Assembly: GCF_014334015.1 (NCBI RefSeq)
Contig: NZ_CP060488.1
Span: 558,001-622,000 of the forward strand
Origin: Bacteroides sp. M10
GTDB lineage: Bacteria; Bacteroidota; Bacteroidia; Bacteroidales; Bacteroidaceae
Direction: 5' to 3'
DNA: 64,000 nt
Positions within the stretch are counted from its first letter, which is position 1, and every line of letters begins with the position of its first letter. The notes under the pieces are model-generated. The model worked only from the letters and a program-made list of their open reading frames with translations, ran no database searches and had not been told where the DNA came from. Positions 18,009 through 26,242 of this stretch are shown piece after piece. A program made the position numbers and the translations under genes.

Positions 18009-19250
18009 ATGAGAATAGACATGGATACCTGTGAGGAAATCCTCATTACCATTACAAGAAATAAAACGAGAAGCCTGCTGACTGCATTCGGTGTTTTCTG
18101 GGGAATCTTTATGCTCGTTGCCCTTATCGGCGGCGGGCAAGGATTGGAGGACATGATGAAAAAGAACTTTGAAGGATTTGCCACCAATTCCGGTTTCCTT
18201 GTCTCGCAAAGAACGGGCGAGGCTTACAAAGGCTTCCGCAAAGGAAGATGGTGGAATCTGGAATCTACCGATATCGACCGCCTTCGCTCCCAAGTGAAAG
18301 AGGTGGAGATCATTACTCCTTCCGTAGCCCGTTGGGGTTCCAAAGCTGTATACGAAGATAAGAAATATGATTGTAGCGTGAAAGGATTGTATCCGGATTA
18401 TCTCCACATTGAATCGCAGGAAATGGCATACGGCAGGTTCATCAATGAGGTGGATATAAAGGAAGCACGCAAAGTATGTGTCATCGGAAAACGAATTTAT
18501 GAAAGTCTTTTCAAACCGGGAGAAGACCCGTGTGGCAAATATGTAAGAGTAGATGGCATTTATTATCAAGTGATTGGCATGTCTTCTTCCGAAGGGGACA
18601 TGAATATACAGGGACGGGCTTCGGAAGCTGTCACTCTTCCTTTCACTACGATGCAGCAAACATATAATCTGGGAGGACGAATTGATGTGATCTGTTTCAC
18701 TGCGAAGCATGGAGTCAAAGTATCTGAAGTACAACCCAAAATGGAACAGGTCATCAAAGCCGCACATTATATCTCTCCGGATGACAAACAGGCTGTTATG
18801 TGCCTGAATGCCGAAGCCATGTTCTCTATGGTCGATAACTTGTTTACCGGTATCAACATACTGGTTTGGATGGTAGGATTGGGAACTTTGCTGGCAGGTG
18901 CCATCGGCGTATCCAATATTATGATGGTGACCGTCAAAGAACGTACCACTGAAATTGGGATCCGCCGGGCAATCGGTGCACGACCGAAAGATATTCTGCA
19001 ACAAATTCTATCGGAAAGTATGGTACTTACCACCATTGCAGGAATGTGTGGAATATCCTTTGCCGTCATGGTGTTGCAACTTGTAGAGATGGGAGCCAAC
19101 GCTGACGGAGGGGACGTCCGTTTTCAAGTCACTTTCGGACTAGCAATCGGCACTTGTGCCCTTCTAATTGCACTGGGAATGTTGGCAGGTCTGGCACCTG
19201 CTTACCGGGCCATGGCTATCAAACCGATTGAAGCGATTCGGGATGAATAA
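18009..19250 (+). CDS. MacB-type ABC permease 2
   Basis: 413 aa, clearly paralogous to the preceding permease. Shared marks are LLTAFGVFWGIFMLVALIGG (N-terminal helix), FINEVDIKEARKVCVIGKRI in the periplasmic part, IGVSNIMMVTVKERTTEIGI after the second helix, and the terminal APAYRAMAIKPIEAIRDE. Only 4 bp separates it from its partner, so translation is probably coupled. Two different permeases imply an asymmetric channel, common in Bacteroidota MacB-like systems. Confidence 0.93.
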   Translation: MRIDMDTCEEILITITRNKTRSLLTAFGVFWGIFMLVALIGGGQGLEDMMKKNFEGFATNSGFLVSQRTGEAYKGFRKGRWWNLESTDIDRLRSQVKEVEIITPSVARWGSKAVYEDKKYDCSVKGLYPDYLHIESQEMAYGRFINEVDIKEARKVCVIGKRIYESLFKPGEDPCGKYVRVDGIYYQVIGMSSSEGDMNIQGRASEAVTLPFTTMQQTYNLGGRIDVICFTAKHGVKVSEVQPKMEQVIKAAHYISPDDKQAVMCLNAEAMFSMVDNLFTGINILVWMVGLGTLLAGAIGVSNIMMVTVKERTTEIGIRRAIGARPKDILQQILSESMVLTTIAGMCGISFAVMVLQLVEMGANADGGDVRFQVTFGLAIGTCALLIALGMLAGLAPAYRAMAIKPIEAIRDE

Positions 19251-19330
19251 GGAAGTGGAACAGTTATCTGGATATGTGAGGAGTTTAGTTTCAATCATCA
19301 ATCGTAAATAATAAAATTATAAATAAAATC

Positions 19331-20431
19331 ATGAAAAAGTATCTGAAAATCACATTATTGGTAGTCGTTGCTATCATTCTTGTCGGAACATTCGTATTCC
19401 TTTATCAGAAATCCAAGCCTAAGGTAATCACTTACGAAACAGTTAGACCGGAAATGACTGATCTCCAAAAAACGACAGTAGCTACCGGAAAGGTGGAACC
19501 GAGAGACGAAATTTTAATCAAACCGCAAATTTCGGGTATTATCGACGAAGTATATAAAGAAGCCGGACAAGCCGTAAGAAAAGGGGAAGTTATTGCCAAA
19601 GTAAAAGTAATCCCTGAACTCGGACAACTGAATTCTGCAGAAAGTCGTGTGCGCCTGGCAGAAATTAATGCAACCCAGGCAGAAACGGATTTTGCCCGTG
19701 TGAAGAAGTTGTATGACGGTCAGTTAATCAGCCGGGAGGAATACGAGAAAAGTGAAGTGGCTTTGAAGCAGGCTCGCGAAGAGAGACAGACGGCCAAAGA
19801 CAATCTGGAAATCGTAAAAGAAGGAATTACCAAAAACAGTGCCTCTTTCAGTAGCACGATGATTCGCTCTACCATTGACGGGTTAATTCTGGACGTACCT
19901 GTAAAAGCTGGTAATTCGGTGATTATGAGTAACACGTTCAATGATGGAACCACGATTGCTACGGTAGCCAACATGAACGACATGATTTTCCGCGGTAATA
20001 TTGATGAAACAGAAGTGGGACGTATCCACGAACAAATGCCAATCAAACTGACCATCGGAGCTTTACAGAATCTGACTTTCAACGCTATTCTGGAATATAT
20101 ATCTCCCAAAGGGGTGGAAACCAATGGAGCCAACCAGTTTGAAATCAAAGCTGCGATTACCATTCCGGATTCTGTTCAAATTCGTTCCGGATATTCGGCT
20201 AATGCGGAAATCGTGTTACAAAGAGCCAATCAGGTATTGGCAGTGCCCGAAAGTACTGTTGAATTTAGTGGTGACTCTACATTTGTGTACATCATGACAG
20301 ATTCAGTGCCCGAACAAAAGTTCCAGCGTACACAGGTGACTGCTGGTATGAGTGATGGAATCAAGATAGAAATCAAGAAAGGGGTAACCATTCAGGACAA
20401 AATACGTGGTGCAGAGAAAAAAGATAAATAA
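19331..20431 (+). CDS. Efflux periplasmic adaptor (HlyD/MacA family)
   Basis: 366 aa. It has an N-terminal membrane anchor (about residues 5-25), a split lipoyl domain (VEPRDEILIKPQISGIIDEV and later IDGLILDVPVKAGNSV), a central helical hairpin (residues 100-165, QAETDFARVKKLYDGQLISR), and beta-barrel and membrane-proximal domains. It should bridge the ABC permeases and the TolC-like channel. It comes 80 bp after permease 2, and the TolC gene begins right after its stop codon. Confidence 0.93.
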   Translation: MKKYLKITLLVVVAIILVGTFVFLYQKSKPKVITYETVRPEMTDLQKTTVATGKVEPRDEILIKPQISGIIDEVYKEAGQAVRKGEVIAKVKVIPELGQLNSAESRVRLAEINATQAETDFARVKKLYDGQLISREEYEKSEVALKQAREERQTAKDNLEIVKEGITKNSASFSSTMIRSTIDGLILDVPVKAGNSVIMSNTFNDGTTIATVANMNDMIFRGNIDETEVGRIHEQMPIKLTIGALQNLTFNAILEYISPKGVETNGANQFEIKAAITIPDSVQIRSGYSANAEIVLQRANQVLAVPESTVEFSGDSTFVYIMTDSVPEQKFQRTQVTAGMSDGIKIEIKKGVTIQDKIRGAEKKDK

Positions 20432-20440
20432 TTGAATCCG

Positions 20441-21778
20441 ATGAAAATAATTCGTAAAACCATATCAGCCCTTCTGCTTGCCGGAGTCGGAATCACCTCC
20501 ATCCAGGCACAGAACAACTCTTCGCAAGCATGGACGCTGCGGCAATGTATCGACTATGCCATTGAGCATAATATAGAAATCCGTCAATCGGCCAATAATG
20601 TCGAAGCAGGCAAAGTGAGTGTAAACACCACTAAATGGGCACGCCTTCCGAATTTGAGCGGTAGTGCCAGCCAAAACTGGAGTTGGGGCCGTACTGCTTC
20701 TCCGATAGACAACTCGTATAGTGACATTAACAGCGCCAATACCAGTTTCAGCTTGGGAACAAACGTACCTATATTTACCGGTTTGCAATTGTCCAACCAA
20801 TATTCACTTGCCAAACTAGATTTAAAAGCTGCCATAGAAGATTTGAATAAAGCCAGAGAAGATATTGCAATCAATGTCACTTCTGCTTATTTACAGGTTT
20901 TATTCAATCAAGAATTAAGTAAGATTGCTCATAATCAGGTCGATTTAAGCAAAGACCAGTTAAAACGTATTCAAGGTCTTCAGGGAGTGGGTAAGGCATC
21001 CTCTTCTGAAGTGGCCGAAGCACAAGCCCGTGTCGCACAGGATGAAATGACTGCTGTACAATCAGACAATACGTACAAACTATCCTTACTGGATCTCACC
21101 CAACTCTTGGAATTACCCACGCCTGAAGGATTTGTACTCGAAAACCCTAAGGAAGAATTAGAGTTCGAATCTCTCACTCCGCCGGATGACATATATACAC
21201 AGGCACTTACTTACAAACCAAGCATTAAGGCTGCAGAATATCGTTTGCAAGGTAGTCTTAATAGTATTCGTATTGCCCAAAGTGCGTTTTATCCACAACT
21301 CTCTTTCAGTGCCGGTCTGGGAAGTAATTATTATACAGTTAGCGGAAGATCAGAAAGCAGCTTCGGCAGTCAGATGAAAAACAATCTGAATAAATATATA
21401 GGATTTAATTTGAGCGTGCCAATCTTCAACCGTTTTGCCACAAGAAACCGGGTACGCACCGCTCGTTTGCAACAAATAGATTTATCCTTGAAGTTGGATA
21501 ACAGCAAAAAAGTACTCTATAAAGAAATTCAGCAAGCCTGGTACAATGCTCTGGCAGCAGAAAGTAAATACAACTCCAGTGAAGTGGCAGTAAAAGCCAA
21601 CGAAGAGTCTTTCCGCCTGATGAGTGAGAAGTTCAATAACGGCAAGGCTACCTTTGTGGAATACAATGAAGCCAAACTTAATCTGACGAAAGCTCTTTCG
21701 GATAAGTTGCAGGCAAAATATGACTACCTGTTCCGGACTAAAATTCTGGATTTCTACAAAGGACAGGTCATTGAATAA
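20441..21778 (+). CDS. TolC-family outer-membrane efflux channel
   Basis: 445 aa with signal peptide MKIIRKTISALLLAGVGITS and cleavage near QAQ. It contains the two OEP repeats of long alpha-helical hairpins, with family words such as WTLRQCIDYAIEHNIEIRQS near the mature start, PNLSGSASQNWSWGRT, YLQVLFNQELSKIAHNQVDL and FVEYNEAKLNLTKALSDKLQ. The ATG at 20441 is preferred over a TTG at 20432, because it starts the signal peptide directly. It completes a tripartite pump (ATPase, two permeases, adaptor, channel). Possible cargo includes antimicrobial peptides, siderophores or lipids. Sequence alone does not decide. Confidence 0.92.
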   Translation: MKIIRKTISALLLAGVGITSIQAQNNSSQAWTLRQCIDYAIEHNIEIRQSANNVEAGKVSVNTTKWARLPNLSGSASQNWSWGRTASPIDNSYSDINSANTSFSLGTNVPIFTGLQLSNQYSLAKLDLKAAIEDLNKAREDIAINVTSAYLQVLFNQELSKIAHNQVDLSKDQLKRIQGLQGVGKASSSEVAEAQARVAQDEMTAVQSDNTYKLSLLDLTQLLELPTPEGFVLENPKEELEFESLTPPDDIYTQALTYKPSIKAAEYRLQGSLNSIRIAQSAFYPQLSFSAGLGSNYYTVSGRSESSFGSQMKNNLNKYIGFNLSVPIFNRFATRNRVRTARLQQIDLSLKLDNSKKVLYKEIQQAWYNALAAESKYNSSEVAVKANEESFRLMSEKFNNGKATFVEYNEAKLNLTKALSDKLQAKYDYLFRTKILDFYKGQVIE

Positions 21779-21863
21779 AAAAGAAATAAAGTTGAGTTTA
21801 GTATAGTAGTTCCTTAAAACATATCCGTTGGTTCATTCGTTATTATAGAAAGAACTAACGGAT

Positions 21864-22892
21864 ATGAAGTATTTTATCGCTATAGTGATTGTAATGATTA
21901 GTAATACATTTTTAGGAGTTGCTAAACCAATGAAGAATCAAGCAGAAATCTATTTTGCGGGAGGATGTTTCTGGGGAACAGAACATTTCCTGAAACAAAT
22001 TCGAGGAGTAGAAAGTACTCAGGTAGGATATGCCAACAGTAATGTTGCCAATCCGGGTTATGAACAGGTCTGTTCAGGAAAAACCAATGCTGCCGAAACA
22101 GTAAAGGTGGTTTATGATCCGAAAACAGTAGATTTGAATTTACTGCTCGATCTATATTTCAAGACAATCGATCCTACCAGCCTCAACCGGCAAGGTAATG
22201 ACCGGGGAACACAGTATAGAACCGGAATTTATTATGTAGATAAAGAAGATCTCCCTGTCATCAAGCAGGCAATTCAATTATTATCCGCACAATATAAAAC
22301 TCCTATTGTCCTAGAAGTAAAGCCATTGACAAATTTCTATCCGGCAGAGACTTACCATCAGGACTATCTGGATAAAAATCCGGGTGGATACTGCCATATC
22401 AATCCCGCTTTATTCGAAATGGCACGCAAAGCGAATGCGCCGAAAGCTAAAGTGTATCAAAAAGCGGATGATGCAACCCTTCGTAAGGAATTGTCGGCGG
22501 AACAATATGCCGTAACCCAAAAGAATGCCACCGAACCAGCTTTCCACAATGAATACTGGAATGAGCATCGTCCCGGCATTTATGTGGATATTACTACCGG
22601 AGAACCTCTGTTTGTCTCTACCGACAAGTTTGATTCAGGTTGCGGGTGGCCAAGCTTTTCCCAACCAATTCAAAAAGATCTAATCGCAGAAAAGAAAGAT
22701 ACTTCGCACGGCATGATACGTACGGAAGTACGCAGTAAAACCGGAGATGCTCATTTGGGACACGTATTCACAGATGGGCCGAAAGAGAAAGGTGGATTAC
22801 GCTATTGCATCAATAGCGCTTCACTTCGTTTTATCCCGAAAGATAAAATGAAAGAGGAAGGTTATGGAGAATATCTACCACTCGTTAAATAG
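21864..22892 (+). CDS. msrAB: Exported methionine sulfoxide reductase MsrA-MsrB fusion
   Basis: 342 aa. A hydrophobic N-terminus (residues 1-20) suggests export. Residues 28-185 are MsrA, with catalytic Cys35 in GGCFWGTE, reducing the S-epimer of Met sulfoxide. Residues 200-335 are MsrB for the R-epimer, with the GCGWPSF motif and catalytic Cys315 in [11 protein letters not shown]. The two zinc CxxC pairs of many MsrB are absent, as in other fused forms. It would repair oxidised periplasmic proteins. The electron donor is not in the window. It lies 85 bp after the efflux operon and ends at a terminator. Confidence 0.93.
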   Translation: MKYFIAIVIVMISNTFLGVAKPMKNQAEIYFAGGCFWGTEHFLKQIRGVESTQVGYANSNVANPGYEQVCSGKTNAAETVKVVYDPKTVDLNLLLDLYFKTIDPTSLNRQGNDRGTQYRTGIYYVDKEDLPVIKQAIQLLSAQYKTPIVLEVKPLTNFYPAETYHQDYLDKNPGGYCHINPALFEMARKANAPKAKVYQKADDATLRKELSAEQYAVTQKNATEPAFHNEYWNEHRPGIYVDITTGEPLFVSTDKFDSGCGWPSFSQPIQKDLIAEKKDTSHGMIRTEVRSKTGDAHLGHVFTDGPKEKGGLRYCINSASLRFIPKDKMKEEGYGEYLPLVK

Positions 22893-22941
22893 ATATTGAA
22901 GAGTTACAAAAGCTAATCGTAACTGTTCATTAGAAAAACAG

Positions 22942-22980
22942 AACGGTGGATTATCCCATAAGGAAATCCACCGTTTTTAA
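22942..22980 (+). terminator. msrAB terminator
   Basis: aacggtggatt (22942-22952) pairs with aatccaccgtt (22965-22975) and is followed by tttaa. Confidence 0.85.
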
Positions 22981-23030
22981 TGTAGTTAAATTAAAAGAGA
23001 GAGAAGGAGTTTCACAACTCCGATTTATTT

Positions 23031-23546
23031 TTATCTGCTGGCAGTCAGCAGAGTTGCTTCATTAGTTGCCGGAGTAGATACATTCATAGCCCAGCTAGCA
23101 GCGGATTCTTCAATCCATTTATCATTCCACTTATAGTTCATATAAGCAACCGGCATATTAGCGTCGTTCAGTTCATAAACGCTCTTTTCAACAGATGCGT
23201 CGTAAGCTCTGTGAGAGTCATTCCAGCGTGCATATACCAAAGTGATTTCATTAGATGAATAAGTATAATCAATTTTGAAGTACGGTATCCATTTTTCAGT
23301 AGAAGCATCCCATTTGAAAGCTTCTTTGGAAGACATTCTCTTCTGATCGTCATAGGTAAAATCATATTTCATGTGGCGATAGAGAGAACCATCGAGTCTG
23401 TAAATCACTTTCGATACTACAAGATCATCTACTCTTTCTTCATTAGTAATGAAGTTATTACCCTGTGCCTTCACTGTTGTATTAGCGATTCCTGCAAATA
23501 CCATAGCAACTAAAACGATCATTCTGAATAATACTGTAGTCTTCAT
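23031..23546 (-). CDS. Secreted DUF3836-like protein
   Basis: 171 aa. It has a signal peptide (MKTTVLFRMIVLVAMVFAGI, cleavage near VKAQ), then a beta-rich domain with repeated strand pairs: YRLDGSLYRHMKYDFTYDDQ, IDYTYSSNEITLVYARW, and KWIEESAASWAMN near the end. It resembles the DUF3836 family, a Bacteroides-enriched secreted group of unknown function. The notable feature is its control region: a near-perfect sigma-54 promoter 135 bp upstream with clustered half-sites further up. The gene is downstream of a membrane-bound SARP-like regulator on the same strand. Confidence 0.75.
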   Translation of the reverse strand: MKTTVLFRMIVLVAMVFAGIANTTVKAQGNNFITNEERVDDLVVSKVIYRLDGSLYRHMKYDFTYDDQKRMSSKEAFKWDASTEKWIPYFKIDYTYSSNEITLVYARWNDSHRAYDASVEKSVYELNDANMPVAYMNYKWNDKWIEESAASWAMNVSTPATNEATLLTASR

Positions 23547-23567
23547 AATTGTATATTTTTTATTTGT

Positions 23568-23648
23568 TCAACATTCTGTTTTTGTTCTTCTGTTTATTAG
23601 ACGGATCAAGCGTCTCAAACGGTTGCAACCTTCTGAAGTTTTTTTCAT
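23568..23648 (-). other. Possible 26-aa basic leader peptide ORF
   Basis: In the predicted leader of the DUF3836 gene, an ATG at 23648 opens 26 codons and stops at 23568, 21 bp before the main ATG. The peptide is strongly basic: it begins MKKTSEGCNRLRRL, continues with an RLINRR segment, and has two cysteines. It overlaps the palindrome ggttgcaacc and an agacg/cgtct hairpin. No homologue is recognised. It may be chance. Confidence 0.25.
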
Positions 23649-23680
23649 TTTTCTTCGTTGCCCGCTTGCGACTATAGAGA

Positions 23681-23699
23681 TGCAACGAGCGTGCCAAAA
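23681..23699 (-). promoter_or_regulatory. Sigma-54 (-24/-12) promoter
   Basis: On the minus strand this reads TTTTGGCACGCTCGTTGCA, which fits the consensus TGGCACG-N4-TTGCW completely, with the required spacing between the GG and GC dinucleotides. The predicted start is near 23670, giving a leader of about 120 nt to the DUF3836 gene at 23546. Confidence 0.85.
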
Positions 23700-23741
23700 C
23701 GATAACTAGCTAATAATCAAGGAAATCATAAAACAGAACGG

Positions 23742-23798
23742 TGTACGAAAACGAACAGTTGTACGCTCAAAAGCGAACAACCCATTAAGAAACGAACA
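23742..23798 (-). promoter_or_regulatory. Candidate enhancer (UAS) for the sigma-54 promoter
   Basis: Two tgtacg half-sites (23742, 23760) and three cgaaca half-sites (23752, 23774, 23793) form two imperfect dyads, tgtacg-N4-cgaaca and tgtacg-N8-cgaaca, plus one extra half-site. They sit about 75-130 bp upstream of the predicted start, the usual place for an NtrC-type activator. Confidence 0.55.
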
Positions 23799-23812
23799 AA
23801 TAAGGAAATAAT

Positions 23813-25273
23813 TTACTGACTAATAATGCTATTAAAAGAATGCTCAAAAGGTTCGTCATACAGTGATTTATATTCCCTGCAGAAATGTTCATAAGTAGTC
23901 TTAGCCATATATTGCTTACGCATAGATACATAAGTGGCACATTTGAGTCTAAGAGCCGCTTCATTCACGGAATCGAACCGGAAGATAATATCGGATATTA
24001 ATAATTTGGTATCATAAGCTTCATGCTCATCTAATAAAGTGGCATACTTTAATAAAGATTCAATCAGGCTGTCTGCTATCCGGCTTTTAAAAGTATCGAG
24101 CCACAGATAGTCACACTCATTCAGCAAGCCGCCTTTAGCTGTTAGTGCTGCTATGATTTTAATTCGTTCGGTTGTCAGGCTATCGGGACGAATCCGTTCC
24201 GGAAGACATTCATAGTAATCCACAAAAGCTGTTTTATCAAATTGCACCCGCCAGTTACCCGAAATCTTGGAGATAGTGCAACCACCAACAGATTCTACCA
24301 ACACACGCAACTTAGAAAGATTTACTGCCCGGTTATTTTTGGCACTTACATCATCTTTATCAAACCACAACATAGTCGTGAGTTCTTCCGACGATATTCC
24401 ATTCTCCGCCGACCGCAAAATCAACAAAACAAACAGCTCACGCAGAAGTGGAGAAAAACGTTGCGAGACTTCCTCACCATTACGGTCAAAAACCTGCAAT
24501 CCGCCAAACAGGTAAACGGCATTATACCGGGGTAACTTAACCCTTTCTCCTTCATCGCCAAATGAGGTGAGTATCTCAATCCGGTTGCTTGCCTTCAATC
24601 TCTTCTGACGCCTACGCCGCCAATGCATTCCCAGGAACACAATCATATCCACCACAATAATCAATAAAATCCAGTACCAGGCGGACAGATGTTGCTCCTC
24701 CTTTCCAATCGACAACAATTCAGCATGCCCCTCCACCAACTTCAAATGGGAACGTTTATCACCCAGAATATGAAATCGATACCCCCGGTCCGAGCGAATG
24801 CCATGCGACGAAAATGCATAAGAATGTTCATTTGCGGATATATAAACCGAATCTGCCGGGAAACGAACCGAAAAGCCTACTGACATGGTATCAGTCCGGA
24901 TTGAATCTTTTGGAGAGCCTATCCGCACTTTCTCAACCTCTGAATTACACACCCACAGAAGTTCAGTACCTGCCTGCGGAGAACGGGAAAGAATCAGATT
25001 ATATAATTCTTTATCTGTACTTTCAATGCGCATCAGCGACTCAAACACCACTTTATCCTGCTCGGGAAGCACAATCTGCAATGTGATAATGCTCCCTTTA
25101 TCCAGATAATTAAACTGTTTCGTATCAAGTATCTGATCTGCCTTCACTCTCTTAATCTCTTCTGCGGGACGTACAGCACGTACGGATACAGTAAAAGAGA
25201 GGCAGAATATCAATAGCATAATCTTTTGCCCTAAAGAATACAATCCTTGTATGTACGATGCCGATAGAAACAT
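23813..25273 (-). CDS. Membrane-tethered SARP/AfsR-like transcription regulator
   Basis: 486 aa. The N-terminus has a signal/anchor helix (about 12-32). Residues 33-195 form a periplasmic beta-rich domain, 197-217 a membrane helix (SAWYWILLIIVVDMIVFLGM) followed by a basic stop-transfer WRRRRQKRLK. About 245-350 is an OmpR-type winged helix (FGGLQVFDRNGEEVSQRFSP, LFVLLILRSAENGISSEELT, AVNLSKLRVLVESVG). 380-486 is helical, like the BTAD/TPR domain of SARP activators. The architecture resembles ToxR-type one-component sensors: a periplasmic signal read by a membrane-held DNA-binding domain. The DUF3836 gene lies 266 bp downstream, but its promoter is sigma-54 type and would need a different (AAA+) activator. 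Confidence 0.75.
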   Translation of the reverse strand: MFLSASYIQGLYSLGQKIMLLIFCLSFTVSVRAVRPAEEIKRVKADQILDTKQFNYLDKGSIITLQIVLPEQDKVVFESLMRIESTDKELYNLILSRSPQAGTELLWVCNSEVEKVRIGSPKDSIRTDTMSVGFSVRFPADSVYISANEHSYAFSSHGIRSDRGYRFHILGDKRSHLKLVEGHAELLSIGKEEQHLSAWYWILLIIVVDMIVFLGMHWRRRRQKRLKASNRIEILTSFGDEGERVKLPRYNAVYLFGGLQVFDRNGEEVSQRFSPLLRELFVLLILRSAENGISSEELTTMLWFDKDDVSAKNNRAVNLSKLRVLVESVGGCTISKISGNWRVQFDKTAFVDYYECLPERIRPDSLTTERIKIIAALTAKGGLLNECDYLWLDTFKSRIADSLIESLLKYATLLDEHEAYDTKLLISDIIFRFDSVNEAALRLKCATYVSMRKQYMAKTTYEHFCREYKSLYDEPFEHSFNSIISQ

Positions 25274-25346
25274 TTTAAATACCTGTCTGATAAATAGGTC
25301 AACAAAAATAAGCTATTTAACCGATGGCTCAAAATTTTAGTCTTAC

Positions 25347-26240
25347 TTAATAGAGTATTTTTGCTCCGGCTGCCGCCATCTTAGCATACTCATGTGCAAC
25401 ACCTGCCACCTCATACTTGTCCCAGTTCAATGAACAACCGTCTTTGGTACTGATACGCTTCGCCTCTGAAAAATAATACTTACCACGCTGATACCTGTTT
25501 GCCCCTTGTGCTTCGGCACCTGCTGAAGTGTTCAATCCGTTACGATCCGTATCTGCCGTGCCCAAATGAACAATCAATTTACGGGCAAACAACGATGCCA
25601 CCCGGGAAGTAGTTGCGACATCCGTATTTTTCAAGCCATAAGGATAAGCAACATCCACATCGGGCAATGTATACCAACCCGCATTGGCACTTACCGCCCT
25701 ATCAACACGGGTATCAGGCATAAACGTCACATACCGGTGCACGAACTGCGCTCCGGCAGAATGTCCCCACACATCATATTTATTCCGCGAAGAACCGGTA
25801 TCTTTCCGGACAGTATCAAAAACGGACTCAATAAGTGAGAATGTCCATTCTGAACGATCAAGCAACGTATTTCCCTGAAACATACCTCCTTCGATATACT
25901 GTGCAGTAGAGTAAGTCTCCGTAGGAAACTCAAACACAAATACCATTACCTCCCTGTTGGATGCTTCTGCGCGCCATGCATTCAAATAATCATCGGCATT
26001 TCTTTCTAATCCGGGAAATACAAACAACACCGGCATTTTTTTCATATCCCCGTTGACAGGGATATGAAAATGTATGCGGACAGGCCGGTCGGCCAAAGGC
26101 GCATATCCGGAATATGTCACGATACCGTCTCCCGGAAGAAACCCGGAGGTTTCTCCCAAAGATTCCGATTCGTCGTCTTTAAAACAACTCGTCATCAATA
26201 TGGCAATGATTAAAATCAATAAGTTTGCTACACGCATCAT
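25347..26240 (-). CDS. Lipoprotein alpha/beta hydrolase (esterase)
   Basis: 297 aa from the ATG at 26240; a TTG two codons earlier is less likely. Lipobox ILMTSC, Cys19. The core looks like an alpha/beta hydrolase of the polyhydroxybutyrate-depolymerase or LpqC type: MPVLFVFPGLERNADDYLNA, nucleophile elbow VWGHSAGAQF, acid HLGTADTDRN, and histidine in GVAHEYAKMA. It would act on esters or peptides at the cell surface or periplasm. It is the last gene of the minus-strand run from 34401, separated from the porin stop by 2 bp, so it is translationally linked to it. Confidence 0.83.
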   Translation of the reverse strand: MMRVANLLILIIAILMTSCFKDDESESLGETSGFLPGDGIVTYSGYAPLADRPVRIHFHIPVNGDMKKMPVLFVFPGLERNADDYLNAWRAEASNREVMVFVFEFPTETYSTAQYIEGGMFQGNTLLDRSEWTFSLIESVFDTVRKDTGSSRNKYDVWGHSAGAQFVHRYVTFMPDTRVDRAVSANAGWYTLPDVDVAYPYGLKNTDVATTSRVASLFARKLIVHLGTADTDRNGLNTSAGAEAQGANRYQRGKYYFSEAKRISTKDGCSLNWDKYEVAGVAHEYAKMAAAGAKILY

Positions 26241-26242
26241 TA

